Below are positions 17,217 through 26,697 of a stretch of DNA of 64,000 nt, in pieces. This DNA comes from Gammaproteobacteria bacterium. GTDB lineage: Bacteria; Pseudomonadota; Gammaproteobacteria; Pseudomonadales; Porticoccaceae. The stretch lies in contig JAGPUW010000010.1 in assembly GCA_018069465.1 (NCBI GenBank), positions 62,001 through 126,000 on the forward strand, given 5' to 3'. Position 1 is the first letter of the stretch. Each line of letters starts with the position of its first letter. A model generated the notes under the pieces. That model saw only the letters and a list, made by a program, of their open reading frames with translations. It searched no databases and was not told where the DNA came from. A program made the translations under genes and the position numbers.

Positions 17217-19019
17217 ATGTCAGTCCCTTTATTGAATGATCGCGATGTTGAGTTTTTACTTTATGAATTTCTCGATACGGAAAAATTACTTGAGCGACCG
17301 CGCTACAGTGAACACTCCCGTGAGATATTTGATGCCTCATTGCGCACTGCAAAAACCATTGCCGAAAAATACTTTGCCAATCATTTGGTAGAGGGCGACG
17401 AAAACGAACCGACTTTGGAAAATGGCATCGTGAAAATGATTCCCGAAACCAAAGTGGCCTGGGACGCATTTGCCAATGCCGGCTTTTTAGCAGCACATCA
17501 GGATTACGAAGAGGGCGGCATGCAAATGCCCGAAGTCATCTTTCGCATGGTGATGGCTTATGTCAACGCGGCGAATATAGGCACAGCAGCCTATCCTTTT
17601 GTGGCGACGGGCTCTGCTAATTTAATACGGGCCTTTGGCTCTGTGGAGCAAAAAGCCAAATTTTTAACGCTGATTATGGATGGCCGCAGCAATGGCACCA
17701 TGTGCCTCACAGAGCCGGGCCAGGGCTCGGCACTCGGCGATATTACCACCATGGCTGCGCCAGCTGATGACGGAACCTATCGAGTTTTTGGTCAAAAAAT
17801 GTTTATTTCCTGCGCCGACCACGATATCGCCGGTAATGTGATCCACATGGTGTTGGCAAAAATTAAGGGCGCTCCTCCCGGCGTTAAAGGCATTTCCCTA
17901 TTTATTGTGCCGAAGTTTTTGGTGAATGATGACGGCTCGCCCGGTGAGCGCAATGATGTCGTTGTCGCTGGCCTCAACCATAAAATGGGTTATCGCAATA
18001 CGACGAATGCCGCATTAAATTTTGGTGAAAAAGACGGCGCCATTGGCTACCTTGTTGGCGAGGCGAATAAAGGCCTTGGCTACATGTTTCAAATGATGAA
18101 TGAAGCGCGCATCGGGGTTGCCCTCGGCGCAGCGGCGATAGCCTATCAGGGCTTTAATCACTCGCTGGATTATGCGCGACAACGCCCACAGGGGCGTTTG
18201 GCCTCGTGCAAGGATCAACTGTCGCCACAGGTGATGCTAGTGGAACATGCCGATGTGCGGCGTTTACTGCTGGCACAAAAAGCCTATTCTGAAGGCTCTT
18301 TGGCCATGTGTCTGTTTGGTAGTAGCTTATTTGAAAACCAGAACAGCGCGCCAACCCAAGAGCTGCGAACGCGCAATACACAACTGTTAGATTTATTAAC
18401 CCCGGTGATTAAATCATGGCCATCAAAGTATGGCTGTATATCCAATGATATGGCGATACAGATACTGGGCGGTGCTGGTTACACCCGCGAATATCCGGTT
18501 GAGCAGCTCTATCGGGATCAGCGTTTAAATCCTATTCATGAAGGGGCTGAGGCCATTCATGGTCTCGATTTGCTGGGCCGTAAACTGAGTCTCTACGGTG
18601 GTGCTGGTTACCAATTCTTTAAAGAAGATGTGGCGCAAGATATTGCCAAGGCTAAAGATTTTGAGCCAATCAAAAACCTCGCAGGGAAGCTCGAAAATGC
18701 GATGGATGTATTGGAAAAAACAACACAATCATTGCAACAGCAAATGGGAGTAGATATAGACCGAGGCCTGGCGAACGCGACGGTCTACCTTGATATGTTT
18801 GGCCGTATTGTCGGCGCCTGGATATGGTTGAAGCAGGGAATAATTGCGGCAGAGGCCTTGAGCTCAAGCCTGCATGAAAGTGATGAACACTTTTATCGTG
18901 GCAAGTTGCAGGCGGCTAATTATTATATTGAATGGGAATTGCCAGCGATAGAGCAGTATGCCGAGTTATTGCAGGCGGGTAATAGCGTTCCCTTTGAAAT
19001 GCAAGATGAATGGTTTTAA
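17217..19019 (+). CDS. Acyl-CoA dehydrogenase, long (about 600-residue) type
   Basis: A 600-residue FAD enzyme that oxidises acyl-CoA to enoyl-CoA. The order is an N-terminal helical domain, the beta domain with MCLTEPGQGSALGDI, then the FAD/acyl-binding helices with NEARIGVALGAAAIAYQGFN and LGGAGYTREYPVEQLYRDQR. Glu442 in IHEGAEAIHGLDLLGRK is in the position of the catalytic base. A C-terminal extension of about 130 residues is typical of the 590-600-residue family that includes 3-methylmercaptopropionyl-CoA dehydrogenase (DmdC). A DmdC role is possible but not shown, since no DMSP genes are nearby. It pairs with the upstream ligase. Confidence 0.88.
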   Translation: MSVPLLNDRDVEFLLYEFLDTEKLLERPRYSEHSREIFDASLRTAKTIAEKYFANHLVEGDENEPTLENGIVKMIPETKVAWDAFANAGFLAAHQDYEEGGMQMPEVIFRMVMAYVNAANIGTAAYPFVATGSANLIRAFGSVEQKAKFLTLIMDGRSNGTMCLTEPGQGSALGDITTMAAPADDGTYRVFGQKMFISCADHDIAGNVIHMVLAKIKGAPPGVKGISLFIVPKFLVNDDGSPGERNDVVVAGLNHKMGYRNTTNAALNFGEKDGAIGYLVGEANKGLGYMFQMMNEARIGVALGAAAIAYQGFNHSLDYARQRPQGRLASCKDQLSPQVMLVEHADVRRLLLAQKAYSEGSLAMCLFGSSLFENQNSAPTQELRTRNTQLLDLLTPVIKSWPSKYGCISNDMAIQILGGAGYTREYPVEQLYRDQRLNPIHEGAEAIHGLDLLGRKLSLYGGAGYQFFKEDVAQDIAKAKDFEPIKNLAGKLENAMDVLEKTTQSLQQQMGVDIDRGLANATVYLDMFGRIVGAWIWLKQGIIAAEALSSSLHESDEHFYRGKLQAANYYIEWELPAIEQYAELLQAGNSVPFEMQDEWF

Positions 19020-19047
19020 ATAAGCTTAATTCGCCTCAGAACTAAGC

Positions 19048-19097
19048 CGATAATTCACGCCGCAAATAAAGACATTGATTAGCGGCGTGAATTATCG
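19048..19097. terminator. Perfect 16-bp inverted repeat between convergent genes
   Basis: CGATAATTCACGCCGC at 19048-19063 pairs exactly with the sequence at 19082-19097 across an 18-base loop. It lies between the acyl-CoA dehydrogenase end and the end of the kinase gene, and the right arm covers the last codons of the kinase. A stable hairpin forms on both strands, which fits a bidirectional terminator or transcript-end protector. There is no clear T-run. Confidence 0.55.
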
Positions 19098-22000
19098 GGA
19101 TCATTTGTTACGGGCTTGTCCCGTTGTTTTTTTCTGTGGGATTTCCCTCTGACCTTGAATTCATTCAAATAGCTTCGCTCGAACTCTTCTCTTGGCAGGG
19201 GGCGGCTGATGAAATAGCCCTGAATAGTATCGCAGCCCAGTTCATGAACAATGGTTTGCTGTTGTTCATTCTCTACACCCTCTGCGATCGTTTTCAGGCC
19301 AAGGCTATCAGCTAGCGCGATAATGCCTTTGACAATGGGTTTGTCATCGGGGTTGATTTCAATCTCTTTAATAAATGAGCGATCAATTTTTAATATATCG
19401 ACGGGCAGGTTTTTTAGATAATTAAGCGATGAATAGCCCGTGCCAAAATCATCAATGGCGAGTACAAAACCCATATCCTTAAGCGCGAGAAGCTCCTTTC
19501 TGCTTTTCTCGGGGTCATCCATTAGCATACTTTCAGTTAGCTCAAGCTCGATCAGTGCTGGTGAAACCCCGGTTTTTTCCAGCTGATAAGTGAGGAAATC
19601 AGATAAAGCGCCCGGTGTTTCGAGATCTTTGGCAGATAAATTGACAGATAATTTCACATCAAAGTGTTGTTTTTGCCATTCGGCGATTTGCTCGAAGGCG
19701 TGTCGAATCACCCAGAAAGTTAAATCTTTAATAAGTCCTGTTTCTTCCGCCAAAGGTATAAATTCCATCGGACTCATGAAGCCGTGTGTCGGGTGCTCCC
19801 AGCGGATGAGGGTTTCTGCGGCGGTAACCTTATTGGATTTCAGGTCGAACTGGGGTTGATAATAAAGCACCAGCTGTTCGTGGCTAATGGCATGGCGCAA
19901 TTCCTGCTCGAGCTCCAGACGTCGTGCAACTTTGTCTTCCATTCCCTGTTGGTAAAAGCTGTAATTATTGCGACTCTTTTTGGCACTGAACATGGCGAGA
20001 TCGGCGTGCTTGAGAAGAGCGTTAACATCGTCGCCATCATCGGGGTAAACGGATATGCCAACACTTGCCGTCACAAACATTTTTTGTTGAATAAAAACGA
20101 AGGGACTGCTTAGGGAGCTGCAAATATTTTGTGCAATGGTACTGATAGCCTCATCACCTTCAATATTTTCAAGAATAACTGTAAATTCATCTCCGCCCAG
20201 ACGGGCAACGAAATCGCTTTCTCGCACGGCACTTTGCAGGCGGTCAGCGACGGCCTTGAGTAATAAGTCGCCAATATTATGGCCAAGGGAATCATTAATA
20301 TTTTTAAAATGATCGAGGTCGAGAAATAATACGGCAAATTGCGAATTGTCGAGCTTTGCTCGGTTGAGGATTAAGCGCAGTTCCTGCATTAATTTACTAC
20401 GGTTTGGTAAGCCGGTGAGAGAGTCGTGATAGGCGAGTTCTTTGACGCGTTTTTCAACACGATTGGCTTGCAGCAGTCGAGAAACTCTTTCCTTCAGCAC
20501 GGTGAAATTTAAAGGCTTGGTGATGTAGTCGGTGGCACCAGCGGTAAAGGCTTTGTTAATCGCTTCGTTGTCCTCTAGAGAGGTGATCATCAAGATGGGT
20601 GTTTCACTAAAGCTTGGTAGGGCTCTGATGGTTTTACAGGCTTCGAAGCCATCCACCTCGGGCATGATGGCATCCATTAAAATAAGATCGGGGTTGTCCT
20701 GTTTACAGAAACTAATCGCTTGTTGGCCGTTGCGAGCCTCGAAAATAAGGAAGTTCTGCTCGGTAAAAATATTTTTTAAGGCGAGGCGGATAGTGCGATC
20801 GTCATCTACGATGAGTAATTTATGCTTGCGTTGGTGGATCTCTTCGGCGTTTGAAAGTGGGTTGAGGATCTTGTTTTCAATATCGCGCTTTAAAATGTCA
20901 AAATCATCGACGAGAGCTTCAATGTAAATGTCACATTGGTGTAATTGGTGATTGTTGGCAAGGTGTTCGATAATTCTCGCTGTTTCAAGAAAGTTGATAG
21001 CGCCAAAATTACTGGCACTACCTTTCAAGGTGTGGGCAAGTTCGCGAACATTTTTAGAGCTACCTCGTTGCAGCGCTTGTTTAAGAGAATCAATATAAAT
21101 GGGTGAGTCCTCTAGAAATGCTTCGAGCATTTTAATAACCACATCACCAATGCCTTCAAAGAGGTCTTCCATAACTTGGGGGTCGTAAGCTAAGACCTCG
21201 ATTTCTTCGGCTTTACGCACCTGTTCAGCAGCCGGTGCCTGCTCCTCTATTATGGCTTGGGAATCAGACATCCAGCTAATGAGTTCGTCGCGAAGTTTAT
21301 TGAGCCGTAAGGGTTTGCCAATGGTGCCATCCATACCAGCGAGCAGACATTTCTCTGCATCCTCGTCAGAAGTGTTTGCACTCATGGCAATTATCGGCAG
21401 ATATTTTTCACCCCCGCGCTTGCGAATTTCCCGCGTTGCCTCATAACCATCCATGACAGGCATATTGCAATCCATGAGAATAAGGTCGTAGTTTTTACGC
21501 AAGGACTTGCTCACGGCGTCCTGGCCGTTAATGGCTATATCCGATCGGTAGCCGAGTTTATTGAGCATTTCGCGTGCGACTTGCTGGTTAACTCTGTTGT
21601 CGTCAACAATGAGGACATATTGATTAATCTCTGTGCTTGATACCTTCTTTGTCGCACGTATTATCTGCTGCTGGGGACTGTCTGTTTGGGGATTGTTTTT
21701 TATATCAATAAGCTGCTCGAAAGAAGATCGCAGTAAGGGTTTTTCGATGCTTAAAAAACGGTGAGATTTTAGTTTAAGAGGCCTATAAGGGTTAATTAAA
21801 ATAGCAATAGTTGCACTTTGAGTGGCGGCGAGTTTTGATAGCAATGTGAGAAATTCATTTTCATGCAGGTAGTAAATCTCCTCGTCGACAACAATAAGTT
21901 CGAAATTTATGCCCGATTTCTCAAGGCGAGTAATTTCTAGTTGAGCGGCGCGTAGGCTTCCAGTAGTGATGCAAAGAAAATCATTTTTTTGTATAGCCAG

Positions 22001-23596
22001 TGTAGTAAAAAGCCTGACGATAACGCTGGAGGTGATGAGTAAGGCATGTCCTTGTTCATCGAGTGATAGCCCGGTATTGGCATCAGCTGCCGTCGTTATA
22101 TGTTCGACGGGAATGTTAAAGGTGAATGTTGAACCCTTTCCCGGCACGCTATGCAGGGCTATGGTGCCATTCATTAGTTCAATAATTTGTTTGCAAATTG
22201 TTAGCCCCAGGCCAGTGCCAGTGTAGGCTTTGGTGGTTGATGAGTCAGCCTGGGTAAAGGCATCAAAAATGCTCAGTTGGCTGTTTTCTTTAATACCAAT
22301 GCCGGTGTCGCGAATTTCAAATTCAATCTCTGGTTGGGGCCCGCGTTTGTAGCGTATGCGTAAAAACACTTCACCACTGTCGGTAAATTTAATCGCATTG
22401 CCAAGCAAGTTGATGAGCACCTGACGAACCTTGGTGGTATCGATGGATACAAGGTTTGATGCCGTATTGTCCTCTATGTCATAACCAAAATTGAGCTTTT
22501 TGCTCAGTGCCTGGGCAGAAAGGAGCTGAATAACTTCCTCAGCAAGATCGCGGATATCAACATCTTTCAGGTGGATGTCCATATTGCCCGATTCCATTTT
22601 TGAGAAATCGAGAATATCTTCAATCAATTCAAGCAGGTTTTCCCCCGAGTTTTTCGCAATGTCAATATACTCAGTCTGGCGAGTATTAAGGCGGGTTTCG
22701 CTGAGTAAATCCATCATGCCCAGGACTGCGTTGAGTGGGGTTCGCAATTCATGGGTGACGTTGGCGACAAATTCGCCTTTCACTCTGGCAGTTTCCAGGG
22801 CCTTGTCGTGTGCGCTTTGAAGTTCATCTTCTCTGCTCTCGATGCCATCCATCATCGCGTTGAAAGCGTGCTGCATTTTTGCAACATCGGGCTGGCCCTC
22901 GAGAGTGGCTCGAATAGCTGTATTGCCCTGTTCGGCCTGGCCCATTACCAGGGCGAGCTGTTCAACAGGCCTGGTAACGCGCCTGGATATGCGAAAGAGT
23001 GTAACGATAATTAAAATGGCAATCGCAAAAGTGACAATAAAGCTCGTTTGGTAAGTGCCCCGCTGCATTAAGTGTAAGGTTTTTTTACTCATCGACAGAG
23101 TAACGTAACCCAATAGTGTATCTACCTCTTGCGTGTCTTGATAAATATCGGTGAATTCTTCATCAAAACCGGCTTCTGAAAATACCGGTGCTGAAAAAAT
23201 CCATTCGCTTTCATCTTCGAAGACTTTAATCGCTGAACCGGTGTCGATGGTGGCTTCTGTAGTGTTCTTATGTATTTCTCGGGAGTTGTATAGCACTGTG
23301 CCATCGGCTGCTTGCAGCCGTATGACTTCTATGTCGGGAAAGCCCGCAATCGATTTGACGGCATCTTGAGCCGCGTATTCACTCATATACAGTAGGGCCA
23401 GTTTACTTTGGCTGGTAAATGTCTGGGTTATTTGCAGGCCCTGGGCGCGCATCTGTTGTTTTAAAATGTTGTTAGAGGTTCGACCTACGGCATAGGAGAC
23501 CAGAGTTGACATCAGGATGACTGCAATGGTGAAAATAATGATCAGCTGCTGACTGAACTGAAGGTTGAGGAGTTTTTTTCCAGTGTGCTTAAGCAT
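19079..23596 (-). CDS. Hybrid sensor kinase with receiver, Hpt, receiver, GGDEF and EAL domains
   Basis: A 1505-residue inner-membrane signalling protein. Domains in order: membrane helix (about 14-36); periplasmic sensor (about 37-180); second helix (about 183-203); HAMP; HisKA with His282 in NVTHELRTPLN; ATPase with Asn400 in GNAIKF; a degenerate receiver-like stretch (about 510-620); receiver with Asp709 (LILMDCNMP); Hpt with His855 (AHTLKGSASNF); receiver with Asp975 (LILMDAIMP); an intact GGDEF at 1134-1138; and an EAL-type domain with Glu1261 (ETLIRW) and DDFGTGYSS. It therefore joins a BarA-like phosphorelay to cyclic-di-GMP synthesis and breakdown in one chain. It ends the 11-kb minus-strand operon, 12 bases after the periplasmic binding protein that probably feeds its sensor. 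Confidence 0.93.
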   Translation of the reverse strand: MLKHTGKKLLNLQFSQQLIIIFTIAVILMSTLVSYAVGRTSNNILKQQMRAQGLQITQTFTSQSKLALLYMSEYAAQDAVKSIAGFPDIEVIRLQAADGTVLYNSREIHKNTTEATIDTGSAIKVFEDESEWIFSAPVFSEAGFDEEFTDIYQDTQEVDTLLGYVTLSMSKKTLHLMQRGTYQTSFIVTFAIAILIIVTLFRISRRVTRPVEQLALVMGQAEQGNTAIRATLEGQPDVAKMQHAFNAMMDGIESREDELQSAHDKALETARVKGEFVANVTHELRTPLNAVLGMMDLLSETRLNTRQTEYIDIAKNSGENLLELIEDILDFSKMESGNMDIHLKDVDIRDLAEEVIQLLSAQALSKKLNFGYDIEDNTASNLVSIDTTKVRQVLINLLGNAIKFTDSGEVFLRIRYKRGPQPEIEFEIRDTGIGIKENSQLSIFDAFTQADSSTTKAYTGTGLGLTICKQIIELMNGTIALHSVPGKGSTFTFNIPVEHITTAADANTGLSLDEQGHALLITSSVIVRLFTTLAIQKNDFLCITTGSLRAAQLEITRLEKSGINFELIVVDEEIYYLHENEFLTLLSKLAATQSATIAILINPYRPLKLKSHRFLSIEKPLLRSSFEQLIDIKNNPQTDSPQQQIIRATKKVSSTEINQYVLIVDDNRVNQQVAREMLNKLGYRSDIAINGQDAVSKSLRKNYDLILMDCNMPVMDGYEATREIRKRGGEKYLPIIAMSANTSDEDAEKCLLAGMDGTIGKPLRLNKLRDELISWMSDSQAIIEEQAPAAEQVRKAEEIEVLAYDPQVMEDLFEGIGDVVIKMLEAFLEDSPIYIDSLKQALQRGSSKNVRELAHTLKGSASNFGAINFLETARIIEHLANNHQLHQCDIYIEALVDDFDILKRDIENKILNPLSNAEEIHQRKHKLLIVDDDRTIRLALKNIFTEQNFLIFEARNGQQAISFCKQDNPDLILMDAIMPEVDGFEACKTIRALPSFSETPILMITSLEDNEAINKAFTAGATDYITKPLNFTVLKERVSRLLQANRVEKRVKELAYHDSLTGLPNRSKLMQELRLILNRAKLDNSQFAVLFLDLDHFKNINDSLGHNIGDLLLKAVADRLQSAVRESDFVARLGGDEFTVILENIEGDEAISTIAQNICSSLSSPFVFIQQKMFVTASVGISVYPDDGDDVNALLKHADLAMFSAKKSRNNYSFYQQGMEDKVARRLELEQELRHAISHEQLVLYYQPQFDLKSNKVTAAETLIRWEHPTHGFMSPMEFIPLAEETGLIKDLTFWVIRHAFEQIAEWQKQHFDVKLSVNLSAKDLETPGALSDFLTYQLEKTGVSPALIELELTESMLMDDPEKSRKELLALKDMGFVLAIDDFGTGYSSLNYLKNLPVDILKIDRSFIKEIEINPDDKPIVKGIIALADSLGLKTIAEGVENEQQQTIVHELGCDTIQGYFISRPLPREEFERSYLNEFKVRGKSHRKKQRDKPVTNDPDNSRR

Positions 23597-23608
23597 TTGT
23601 CACAAGCC

Positions 23609-24559
23609 CTACAGTAGCCGGTGGATTTTTAATCCACTGATATTATTGGGCATGATGCCGAGGTGTTTGCTGGTGCGCTTGTTGACAATAAGGTGAACAC
23701 TCCTGAGAGGTGTTAAGCCAGTATTGGGTGCAATTAGCTCTTGCCCCTGGGCAATTTTCGCTAAGGTGCGGCCCATTTTTTCATTATCGGGATAGAGGGA
23801 GAACAGCGCACCGCGTTTTACATGGCTGGGGTTGGAAGAAAAAACGACAATTTTTTTCTTCCAGGCAGCTTCCAGAATTAGCATGAGTATACTGGGATCA
23901 CTGAGGCTGGCGCCACGCTTCAGCCAAATCGCATCTTTGGCTGAAGCGCGATGGATTATTTTCAGGTATTTATTGGCCGCTTCCTGGACGGATGTAACTT
24001 CTTCGACCTCTAAGGCTTTGCCACGTTCGGACAGGTAGGTTTCAGCGCTATTGAGTTGTGCTAAGTGTTCAAGGTCGGTAACGACGAAAACACGTTGCAC
24101 GAAAGGAGCAATCGTTAGCAAGTGAGATAAAATAACTTCGGCGTCGGGAATCATTGACACTCCCGATACGGCATCTTTTGTTGTTGTTACGGCACCCGCT
24201 ACGATAGGAATAGAAGATTCTAGCTGACGAACTTTTTCAAGGGAGCGCTTGCCCAGTGTCAGCAGTACATCTGGCTGGTGTTGCTCGATTCTTTCTGCCA
24301 GCACATTGCGTTCACTATTTGTCAGCAGTTCTAGCTCCTGGCTTGTACCCGGATAGCTTTCATTTATGCCCTTAATAATATCCTGATATATTTTGTTATA
24401 GGGGGCTTTGACTTTAGGGTAGATAATAAGCAGCCCAGAGGACAAGGCATTGCAGGGCAAAAATAATTGCCCAAACAGCAATAGGGGCAGCAACAATAAG
24501 CGCACCCGCTGAAAGCTTGTTAATTTGCTTGTATACAAAAAATGCATAGGTATCCGCAT
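23609..24559 (-). CDS. Periplasmic ABC-type substrate-binding protein without transporter
   Basis: A 316-residue exported protein of the PF04392-type ABC substrate-binding family. An N-terminal signal peptide is clear (RLLLLPLLLFGQLFLPCNALS, residues about 20-40), although the true start could be the second Met (24547). The mature part shows alternating alpha/beta segments such as VLLTLGKRSLEKV, SIPIVAGAVTT and VVFSSNPSHVKRGALFSLYPD. No permease or ATPase gene is anywhere in the window. The gene lies 21 bases after the receptor gene and 12 before the hybrid kinase. The arrangement suggests a ligand-binding partner of the kinase rather than a transport component, which is inference from context. 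The ligand is unknown. Confidence 0.82.
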   Translation of the reverse strand: MRIPMHFLYTSKLTSFQRVRLLLLPLLLFGQLFLPCNALSSGLLIIYPKVKAPYNKIYQDIIKGINESYPGTSQELELLTNSERNVLAERIEQHQPDVLLTLGKRSLEKVRQLESSIPIVAGAVTTTKDAVSGVSMIPDAEVILSHLLTIAPFVQRVFVVTDLEHLAQLNSAETYLSERGKALEVEEVTSVQEAANKYLKIIHRASAKDAIWLKRGASLSDPSILMLILEAAWKKKIVVFSSNPSHVKRGALFSLYPDNEKMGRTLAKIAQGQELIAPNTGLTPLRSVHLIVNKRTSKHLGIMPNNISGLKIHRLL

Positions 24560-24580
24560 AAAATATTTAGGTTTTGTCTT

Positions 24581-26695
24581 TTAAAGCTTGTAGCGGATTT
24601 CGCCAAATATACGGCGCCGGTCCAGTGGTAAATCGTCGGTGATGGCGGGCACGGGTTGGCCATTGAGACTGGGTTCGCGAGCGTCATCATTAAAAAGATT
24701 TTTCGTGATGAGCGATAACTCTAGCTGATCGGTTAAAAATGACTTACGCAGGGTGAAATCGACAGTGGTGTAATCATCGATATCTTGGCGGGGGTCATCA
24801 AATGTACGGTTCCTGCTCATGACTCTATTGGCCTGCAGGCTTATATTCCAGCCCTGTGGCAGGGATGTATTGGCGCGGATATAAAATTGTTGCTCCGGTG
24901 CATTTGCGGCATCGGCATTCGTTAGCTCGTCCTCTGACTTTTGCCAGGAGTAGTTGCTCAGCACGGACAGGTAGTCATTCACCTGCCATGACGCTTCCAG
25001 CTCAAGGCCGTGCCCCTCTTGCTCGCCGGCATTCTGTGCTGTGTGGGTGCCGCTACCTCCGGTGGTGGGGATAAAGTGAATAATATCCTTCCAGTAATAT
25101 TGGAACAGGTTGAGGTCGATGGTCAGGTCGTAGGTGGGCTTGTAATTAAAAGCCAGCTCGTAACTTTTTAGAGTTTCTGGCTTCAGGTCAGGGTTGCCAA
25201 GAAATGCCGGGTTAGCCTGTTCTCCAGTTTCTGCAAATGAGGGTGCTCTAAAAGCTTCTCCGTACAGTGCTTTGACCGTTAGGTTGTGCCGTGCCGACCA
25301 GACGAGTGCTGCCCGAGGGTTGGCGGTGTCGCCAAAATCTGAATAGTGGTCAAAGCGTAGGCCTGCAGTAAATTCCCAGTCATCTGCAAGATGCCAGACA
25401 TCTTGAACGAAGGCATAGCTATTTTCGCGCTCGTTTTCATTGAGGAAAATAAAGGGCGTGTCGGAAACGTCGACTAGAGGACTACCGGGAAATATGGGGA
25501 GGCCGGTGGCTGGGTCAATTCCAAAATTCTTCTCTTCTTCTACCTTGTAGATTTCACCAAAATAATAGCCTACACCGGCCATGAGCTCATGTCGCTCAAT
25601 GCCGCGAAATGTACTTGTTAGACTAGCCCGATAGTGGTGTTCATAGATTTCAGGGTTGCCAATAATTCCATCGGGATAGGGAATGGGATTAAGGGGTGAG
25701 CCAGTGGTCCCAGGCGGAAGTAGTATGAAATCGTCGGCTACTTCCTGGCTGGTTTGCAAATAGCTGATGTTGGCTTTAATGCCTGTATTTGGGGTTAAAT
25801 TGATCTTCTCGTAGGTGATGTCGGCATTATAACGTTTGCTAGCGGCTTGCCCGCTGGGGTCCAGGGCTCGAGCAATGCCGGCACCGAGACCTTCGTTGTT
25901 TCTTATTTGACTACCGGCACGAAAGGTGAGGTCCTTATAAGTCAGCTCTAGTCTGGTATCGAAGGCCTCGCCTTCTTGATTAATACTGCCAGGTGCCAGT
26001 GATGCGTTTGTTCCAGAAAGAAAGTCCAACACTGATTGGGAATCTGAATTTATTTTTTCACTGCTACCGTCAGTTTTACGGCCTTCAATAATAGCCATAT
26101 AAGCAAGCTCACCGATTGCCCCTCCCGTTTGCAGCCAGAAGTTCTTGCTGTTTGAGGTTCCGTAACGCAGACCAACTGAGGTGCCGTTAACTTCTGACGA
26201 AGATTGGGTAATTATATTAATAACACCCGCGAAAGCATCGGCACCGTAGATAGCTGAACCTGGACCGCGAATAATTTCAATTCGAGAAATTGCTTCGACA
26301 GGCATGCCGCCCCAGACTAAGTTTCTGTCGCCATGAAAAAGGTTAGTCAGAGGAATACCGTTAATCAGCATTAGTACTTGTGGATTGGCGGTGGTATGAA
26401 TACCTCTAAAGCTGTAGATCGGGCTATAGCCTATATTTCTTGAAACGTGCAAACCGGGCACAGTTTCTAAAATCTCATCGATATCCGTTGCGCCGATTTG
26501 AGAAATTTCTTGTGCGGTAATGACGGACGCGACGGCAGGTGCTTTAGACAGGGGCTGGGTGAGGCCTGTTGCGATGCTGATAAATTCCTCATCACCAAAA
26601 AAATCGGCGAGCTCCCTTTCATCCTCGGCTTTTGCTATGAGAGGTTGTAGCAGAGAGAGTGATAGGAGAAAGGGTAAATAGTGTTTAGTAAGCAT
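24581..26695 (-). CDS. TonB-dependent outer-membrane receptor
   Basis: A 704-residue receptor with a signal peptide (residues 1-23, ending AKAED). The plug domain covers about 45-165, with SVITAQEISQIGATDIDEIL, VPGLHVSRNIGYSPIYSFRG, INGIPLT and IEIIRGPGSAIYGADAFAGV. A 22-strand-type barrel follows, ending RRRIFGEIRYKL with a terminal hydrophobic residue. It imports an unidentified ligand using TonB energy. The barrel resembles the vitamin B12/siderophore group only in general form. No Fur box or B12 riboswitch is visible upstream, because the gene starts 2 bases after the preceding enzyme gene. It is thus tied by operon structure to the upstream metabolic genes. Confidence 0.92.
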   Translation of the reverse strand: MLTKHYLPFLLSLSLLQPLIAKAEDERELADFFGDEEFISIATGLTQPLSKAPAVASVITAQEISQIGATDIDEILETVPGLHVSRNIGYSPIYSFRGIHTTANPQVLMLINGIPLTNLFHGDRNLVWGGMPVEAISRIEIIRGPGSAIYGADAFAGVINIITQSSSEVNGTSVGLRYGTSNSKNFWLQTGGAIGELAYMAIIEGRKTDGSSEKINSDSQSVLDFLSGTNASLAPGSINQEGEAFDTRLELTYKDLTFRAGSQIRNNEGLGAGIARALDPSGQAASKRYNADITYEKINLTPNTGIKANISYLQTSQEVADDFILLPPGTTGSPLNPIPYPDGIIGNPEIYEHHYRASLTSTFRGIERHELMAGVGYYFGEIYKVEEEKNFGIDPATGLPIFPGSPLVDVSDTPFIFLNENERENSYAFVQDVWHLADDWEFTAGLRFDHYSDFGDTANPRAALVWSARHNLTVKALYGEAFRAPSFAETGEQANPAFLGNPDLKPETLKSYELAFNYKPTYDLTIDLNLFQYYWKDIIHFIPTTGGSGTHTAQNAGEQEGHGLELEASWQVNDYLSVLSNYSWQKSEDELTNADAANAPEQQFYIRANTSLPQGWNISLQANRVMSRNRTFDDPRQDIDDYTTVDFTLRKSFLTDQLELSLITKNLFNDDAREPSLNGQPVPAITDDLPLDRRRIFGEIRYKL

Positions 26696-26697
26696 AT

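Noticed and set aside
23609-24559. Complete ABC importer
   Set aside because: Only the binding protein is present; no permease or ATPase gene lies in the window.
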